Assembly (NCBI GenBank): GCA_002362105.1
Contig: DETD01000024.1
Span: 1 to 64,000, forward strand
DNA from: Bacteroidales bacterium UBA3297
GTDB lineage: Bacteria > Bacteroidota > Bacteroidia > Bacteroidales > Paludibacteraceae
Direction: 5' to 3'
Length of the DNA: 64,000 nucleotides
Shown here: piece after piece, positions 60,631 to 64,000 of the stretch
How the letters are laid out: every line of letters begins with the position of its first letter
Position numbering within the stretch: position 1 is the first letter of the stretch
Made by a program: the position numbers and the translations under genes
The notes under the pieces: model-generated
What the model was told of the DNA's origin: nothing
Seen by the model: only the letters and a program-made list of their open reading frames with translations
Database searches by the model: none

Positions 60631-62205
60631 TTATTCGGCCGGATTATTAATCACACCTACAAAAAGCAATTCGTGGTTTCTTGGATTATTAATCGTTACT
60701 ATAAACGGACGGTTAACGTCTACAACAACATCCTTGTATTTAACCGGACCTGGAGAAATGAACTCTTTAGTTAATGAGAGAGCTGTAACAGCTGCAGCCT
60801 TGGCCCCCTCCTCATCGATTTCAAGGTGAGTTAGTTGTCTAACATCTGACAATATAGCCATTGGGTATGGGATAGTAGAGATATAATTATAGAATCTCTT
60901 AAAACAGTTTTTAAAGTGTGTATTCTCCATCACTTTTCGCATCCCCAATTTTGAGTCTACATCAAATTTCGGAAGGTAGAGTTCCACACGATATACAGAA
61001 TCTTTATCAGTTTTGTATTCAATTTGGTCGAAGTTTATAGAAGAGAGCACTTCAAGTGGCGCATACCCTTCTTTTGGCAGCACCACATTCATCTCATAAC
61101 CTTCTAAAAAAGGCGAAGTCACCAACTGGTAATTGACGCCTTCGACATAATTTCCTTCAAACATTTTGGTCATTTTGTCTACCGTCACCTCAGTCCCGTC
61201 CGACTTTATAAATTGGCCTTCCTTTGCAGATCCAAAAGTATTTTGCCAAGGCGACTGGAAACTGATAGCATTGGTCAACACAAGTAATAAATCAGCGCTC
61301 TTCTCAATTCCTATTTTTTTAATCATGCCGTTAGTCGACCTACTAGCCCATTTGTCCATAATGGTATAAGTAGTGTCTTCATTAAAGTCAACATTGTTGG
61401 TGGCCGCATAATAATAAGTGTTTAAATTCTGCAGGAAGTTTTTCCCGAACATATTACCCTCTTGCAGAAAAACCGCATTGGCTACACCAACGTTAACTCT
61501 TTCGGGAACCAGCGTCTTCAGCAAAGTTAACCTTTTTTGGTACAAAGTGTTCAAAGTGTCTAGCGGCATATTCTCATTACCTAACGCACTGGTCAGTTCG
61601 GCATAAACTTCATCGTCGTCAGCACCATTAGTCAGCATCGCCATCGCAAACTGGAAACTAGTTGGCGAGAAAACCAGATTCATGTTCTTGTAATCATCAT
61701 CCTGTGCCAGATTGATAAATAAGTCGGTAGCGAACTGGTTAGCAGAACGCAGGGTTGCGACTTCACCACCGTTATAAGCGACTATGTTTTCAGATTTCAC
61801 TTTATCAACACATTGCTCATATTTACTCTTTGCTGCATTCAACTCACTCTTCACTTCTCCTGGTGTGCTGTAAGCCCGCATCTCATGTGCCTTGGTGGTG
61901 TCGTATACACAACCGCCAAGCATTGCGTCTACTACATGCCAGTTCAACACATTCGTGTCTACACTAGCAATCGATTCGTCGAAAGTAACTTCCGAGCCCG
62001 CCAACGGGTAAAGGGAATAAGAGTTGTCGGTCTTCGTAACCTTGATGAAGACGCCGTCTTCTCCCTTCACATGGCTCACACGGTCGGTTTTTTCAATCTT
62101 CACGTCATATTCCTTACCATCGGGCTGGTTAATATGCATATACTGGGTAGCAGACAACGAGCCTGCCATAATAAGGCCAAATACTGATAGTAAATTTTTC
62201 TTCAT
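60631..62205 (-). CDS. Secreted serpin (serine/cysteine protease inhibitor family I4)
   Basis: This 524-residue protein has a signal peptide (MKKNLLSVFGLIMAGSLSA), an N-terminal extension of about 140 residues starting with the module found in the other secreted proteins here (MHINQPDGKEYDVKIEKTDR), then a complete serpin domain. Landmarks are NLVFSPTSFQFAMAMLTNGA, ANAVFLQEGN, LVLTNAISFQSPWQNTF and the hinge IDEEGAKAAAVTALSLTK (about residues 463-480), with small residues at P12-P9 as in inhibitory serpins. RPFIVTI and LLFVGVINNP come last. It is likely inhibitory, protecting the cell against host or own proteases. Which bond is P1-P1' cannot be fixed from sequence alone. It is preceded by a small sorting-domain gene with a 5-base gap. 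Confidence 0.9.
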   Translation of the reverse strand: MKKNLLSVFGLIMAGSLSATQYMHINQPDGKEYDVKIEKTDRVSHVKGEDGVFIKVTKTDNSYSLYPLAGSEVTFDESIASVDTNVLNWHVVDAMLGGCVYDTTKAHEMRAYSTPGEVKSELNAAKSKYEQCVDKVKSENIVAYNGGEVATLRSANQFATDLFINLAQDDDYKNMNLVFSPTSFQFAMAMLTNGADDDEVYAELTSALGNENMPLDTLNTLYQKRLTLLKTLVPERVNVGVANAVFLQEGNMFGKNFLQNLNTYYYAATNNVDFNEDTTYTIMDKWASRSTNGMIKKIGIEKSADLLLVLTNAISFQSPWQNTFGSAKEGQFIKSDGTEVTVDKMTKMFEGNYVEGVNYQLVTSPFLEGYEMNVVLPKEGYAPLEVLSSINFDQIEYKTDKDSVYRVELYLPKFDVDSKLGMRKVMENTHFKNCFKRFYNYISTIPYPMAILSDVRQLTHLEIDEEGAKAAAVTALSLTKEFISPGPVKYKDVVVDVNRPFIVTINNPRNHELLFVGVINNPAE

Positions 62206-62210
62206 ATCAC

Positions 62211-62681
62211 TTATTCTTTTACAAGTTTAACAGATTGTGTGTTGGTTTTGAGGATGTAGATGCCTGCTGTTGGCGGAAGTAACAAATCGGCGCTTCCTGA
62301 TTCAGATGCCACCAACTGGCTGACAACAGCTCCGGTTGTACTGAAAAGGGTCACCAACGTTCCTGGCTGGAGTCCTTCAGCTCTAACATGGCTGTTGTCG
62401 TAATAAGAGATGCGCACCTCGTTATTGTTTACAACAGGCACTGCACTCACATCACTATCCGTAAAATTGTAGAAATCCACCTTACTTAGCGCGAAACTTT
62501 CGTTTACAGTTCCACTTACTATAAGGCTGTCGGCCGTGTAAGAGATTTTTGGAGCATCGGCAAGCAAATACGATTTTTTCACTCCATCTGTCATTTCGAT
62601 GGTCACAAACGAACACACCGCAAACGACGGGGTCGTTGCCGCTAGCAACAATATTCCCCCAATTAAATTGGTTTTCTTCAT
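62211..62681 (-). CDS. Small secreted protein with T9SS-like C-terminal domain, paired with the serpin
   Basis: The ATG at 62681 gives a signal peptide (MKKTNLIGGILLLAATTPSF) and a 156-residue product; the open frame upstream is not coding-like. It is a close paralogue of 17270-17740: VTIEMTDGVKKSYLLADAPK, ISYTADSLIVSG, LSKVDFYNFTDSD, and the end TAGIYILKTNTQSVKLVKE. It lies 5 bases upstream of the serpin gene. This is the third example of the same order of genes in the window. Confidence 0.78.
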   Translation of the reverse strand: MKKTNLIGGILLLAATTPSFAVCSFVTIEMTDGVKKSYLLADAPKISYTADSLIVSGTVNESFALSKVDFYNFTDSDVSAVPVVNNNEVRISYYDNSHVRAEGLQPGTLVTLFSTTGAVVSQLVASESGSADLLLPPTAGIYILKTNTQSVKLVKE

Positions 62682-62852
62682 TTTAATAAAAATTTGTAAT
62701 ACCCTATAATATAAACCGAATAAACAAATTCCCTTAATTAGGCTATAAAAGGCAGTTGTATTAGGTTTCGTCTGCAATTTTAGAGTAAAAAAAATAAAAA
62801 TCCAAACAGATTTCCTAAATTTTAAAATCAATACTTTTTTGGGGTGTAATGG

Positions 62853-62883
62853 TTGCAAGCTCGATTCCCTTTACCTATATTTG
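62853..62883 (+). promoter_or_regulatory. Promoter of the GLUG lipoprotein gene
   Basis: TTG (62853-62855), a 20-base spacer and TATATTTG (62876-62883) fit the Bacteroidales consensus. A second TAGTTTTG lies at 62917-62924, without a well-placed TTG. Confidence 0.55.
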
Positions 62884-62944
62884 TAACACAACTGGGTAAT
62901 AGGGTCCAGTTTCATCTAGTTTTGTTATATTAAATATAGTATTT

Positions 62945-63988
62945 ATGAAAAGAAACTTTTTATTTTGGAGTTTGCTCCTAACCGCTTCATCTGCAATGTT
63001 TAGTGCTTGTACAAACGACGATGATGATCAAACAAATAAAGAAGATCTAATTGAAGTTCCAAACGGCGATGGATCAGAAGCATCACCTTTCAAGATTTCG
63101 AATGCTGAGGAACTGCTCTATTTTGCAGCTATTGTAAACGGAAATGTAGACACTATTCCACAAAACAAAAATGCCTACGGTATTGTGATAGCCGACATCG
63201 ATATGTCGAGCGTCTGTGGTAGTACACTTGGCTCTTGGGTGCCAATCGGCCTTGATACCTGTAGGTATACGGGTGTGTTCGATGGCGGCAACCATACCAT
63301 CAGCAACATCTATATTTCAGGCAGCAGCGTCGAAGGCCAGGGTTTATTTGGCATTGTAAAGGATGCTAACATCAAAAATGTCATTATCGGTTCGGGCAAC
63401 ATTATTTCAAAAGCTAACTGTACCGCGGCCATCGCTGGCTTTGCTACTGGTACTATTAGCAACTGCCACAACTTCGCACACGTTGAAAGCAACAAGAAAT
63501 TCGCTGGCGGTATCATTGGCTACCTTGGTGCAAACAGCAAAATTGAGTTGTGCCACAACGAAGGAGAAATTAAGGGAACCAACTCTGACAAGACACAATT
63601 TGGTGTTGGTGGTATTGGAGGTGCAGTATCGACCAACAGCGTTGTTAACGACTGCTACAACCTTGGAAAAGTTACAGGTCAGTCATCTCGTGTAGGTGGT
63701 ATTGTAGGAAGTGCTGAAAACTGCAGCATCTCTAACTGCTACTCATACGCCGATGTAGCAAGTTTATCTAAAGACTACGGAGGTGGAATCTGCGCTATTG
63801 CCTCCGACTATCCTAAAACCTCTGTTAAAGACTGTTACTTCTACAATGCTTTGGGTCAGACAGGCCAGCAGCAATCAATGGAACGTCCTGAATCTGATTT
63901 CAACGACGGTACCATTTTCGAACTGCTCAACCAAAAGCACGCTAACGTATGGGAACAAGACGGAAATAATTATCCTGTCTTCAAGTAA
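62945..63988 (+). CDS. GLUG-repeat surface lipoprotein
   Basis: This 347-residue protein has a lipoprotein signal peptide (MKRNFLFWSLLLTASSAMFS, Cys22) followed by TNDDDDQ, an acidic tract like the export signal for surface lipoproteins in Bacteroidetes. The body begins GDGSEASPFKISNAEELLYF and continues with ADIDMSS and WVPIG-x-YTGVFDGGNHTISN. Several GLUG-type repeats follow (GIIGYLGANSKIELCHNEGE, GIGGAVSTNSVVNDCYNLGK, GIVGSAENCSISNCYSYADV). Such right-handed beta-helix-like repeats are common in surface adhesins. The last residues (WEQDGNNYPVFK) are the usual end of this family, so the gene is complete. Confidence 0.85.
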   Translation: MKRNFLFWSLLLTASSAMFSACTNDDDDQTNKEDLIEVPNGDGSEASPFKISNAEELLYFAAIVNGNVDTIPQNKNAYGIVIADIDMSSVCGSTLGSWVPIGLDTCRYTGVFDGGNHTISNIYISGSSVEGQGLFGIVKDANIKNVIIGSGNIISKANCTAAIAGFATGTISNCHNFAHVESNKKFAGGIIGYLGANSKIELCHNEGEIKGTNSDKTQFGVGGIGGAVSTNSVVNDCYNLGKVTGQSSRVGGIVGSAENCSISNCYSYADVASLSKDYGGGICAIASDYPKTSVKDCYFYNALGQTGQQQSMERPESDFNDGTIFELLNQKHANVWEQDGNNYPVFK

Positions 63989-64000
63989 AAACAAAAAATT

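Noticed and set aside
1..64000. tRNA, rRNA or replication origin
   Set aside because: No cloverleaf-like or rRNA-like sequence was noticed on either strand; a covariance-model scan would be decisive.

Overview
The window looks like a chromosomal segment of an anaerobic, host-associated member of the Bacteroidales (Porphyromonadaceae/Prevotellaceae-like; genus not determined). The evidence is TonB-dependent receptors, promoters of the TTG-N20-TAnnTTTG type, many lipoproteins with acidic residues right after the lipobox cysteine, short C-terminal domains resembling type IX secretion sorting domains, BspA-like leucine-rich repeats, a GLUG-repeat lipoprotein, a bacterial serpin, and an indolepyruvate:ferredoxin oxidoreductase. 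No rRNA, tRNA or CRISPR array was seen.

Layout. 1-1005: an IS5-family element running off the left edge and abutting a leucine-rich-repeat gene remnant. 1038-2627: an AAA-ATPase/PD-(D/E)XK protein. 2921-5743: three secreted proteins, two with FISUMP-type domains. 5866-11525 (minus): an aminotransferase, omega-amidase, arylacetate-CoA ligase and IorB/IorA set that fits oxidation of aromatic amino acids through aryl-pyruvates. 11564-15138: a Fic protein, a nucleotidyltransferase-like protein, a decayed ankyrin gene and two orphan envelope proteins. 15286-17740 (minus): another pair made of a small sorting-domain protein and a FISUMP protein.

18073-40400 is a long, nearly gapless cobalamin locus. 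A Bacteroidales promoter and a cobalamin riboswitch precede a BtuB-type receptor and a CbiK-like lipoprotein. A strong terminator hairpin follows, then a BtuF-like lipoprotein, a second receptor, four double-domain corrin-ring enzymes (CbiHC, CbiET, CbiGF, CbiJD), BtuC, a CbiA split into two overlapping genes, CbiP, CobD, CbiB, BtuD, a HAD phosphatase, CobU, CobT and CobS. CbiL, CobA/HemD, an adenosyltransferase and a classical CobC are not in the window. The HAD enzyme sits where CobC activity would be expected.

41856-53887 (minus) is visibly AT-rich and is the most unusual part. It is a tandem array of orphan RHS C-terminal cassettes. Each carries a short piece of the RHS core, a different tip and a following lipoprotein or SUKH gene in the immunity position. 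Three cassettes begin at the same core codon (HLGST). A short sequence block encoding the peptide end KNQTFLYKEGN is repeated at cassette borders. Three of the five RHS copies are damaged at or near the DPDG hinge: a frameshift, a nonsense codon, and a GPDG substitution with loss of the tip. This looks like a reservoir of toxin-tip/immunity modules for recombination into a full-length RHS gene elsewhere.

From 54536 to the end are ordinary and envelope genes: thioredoxin, a CAP-domain protein, penicillin-binding protein 1A, an IS21/glycosyltransferase scar, a membrane-anchored metalloprotease, a serpin preceded by another small sorting-domain protein, and a GLUG lipoprotein.
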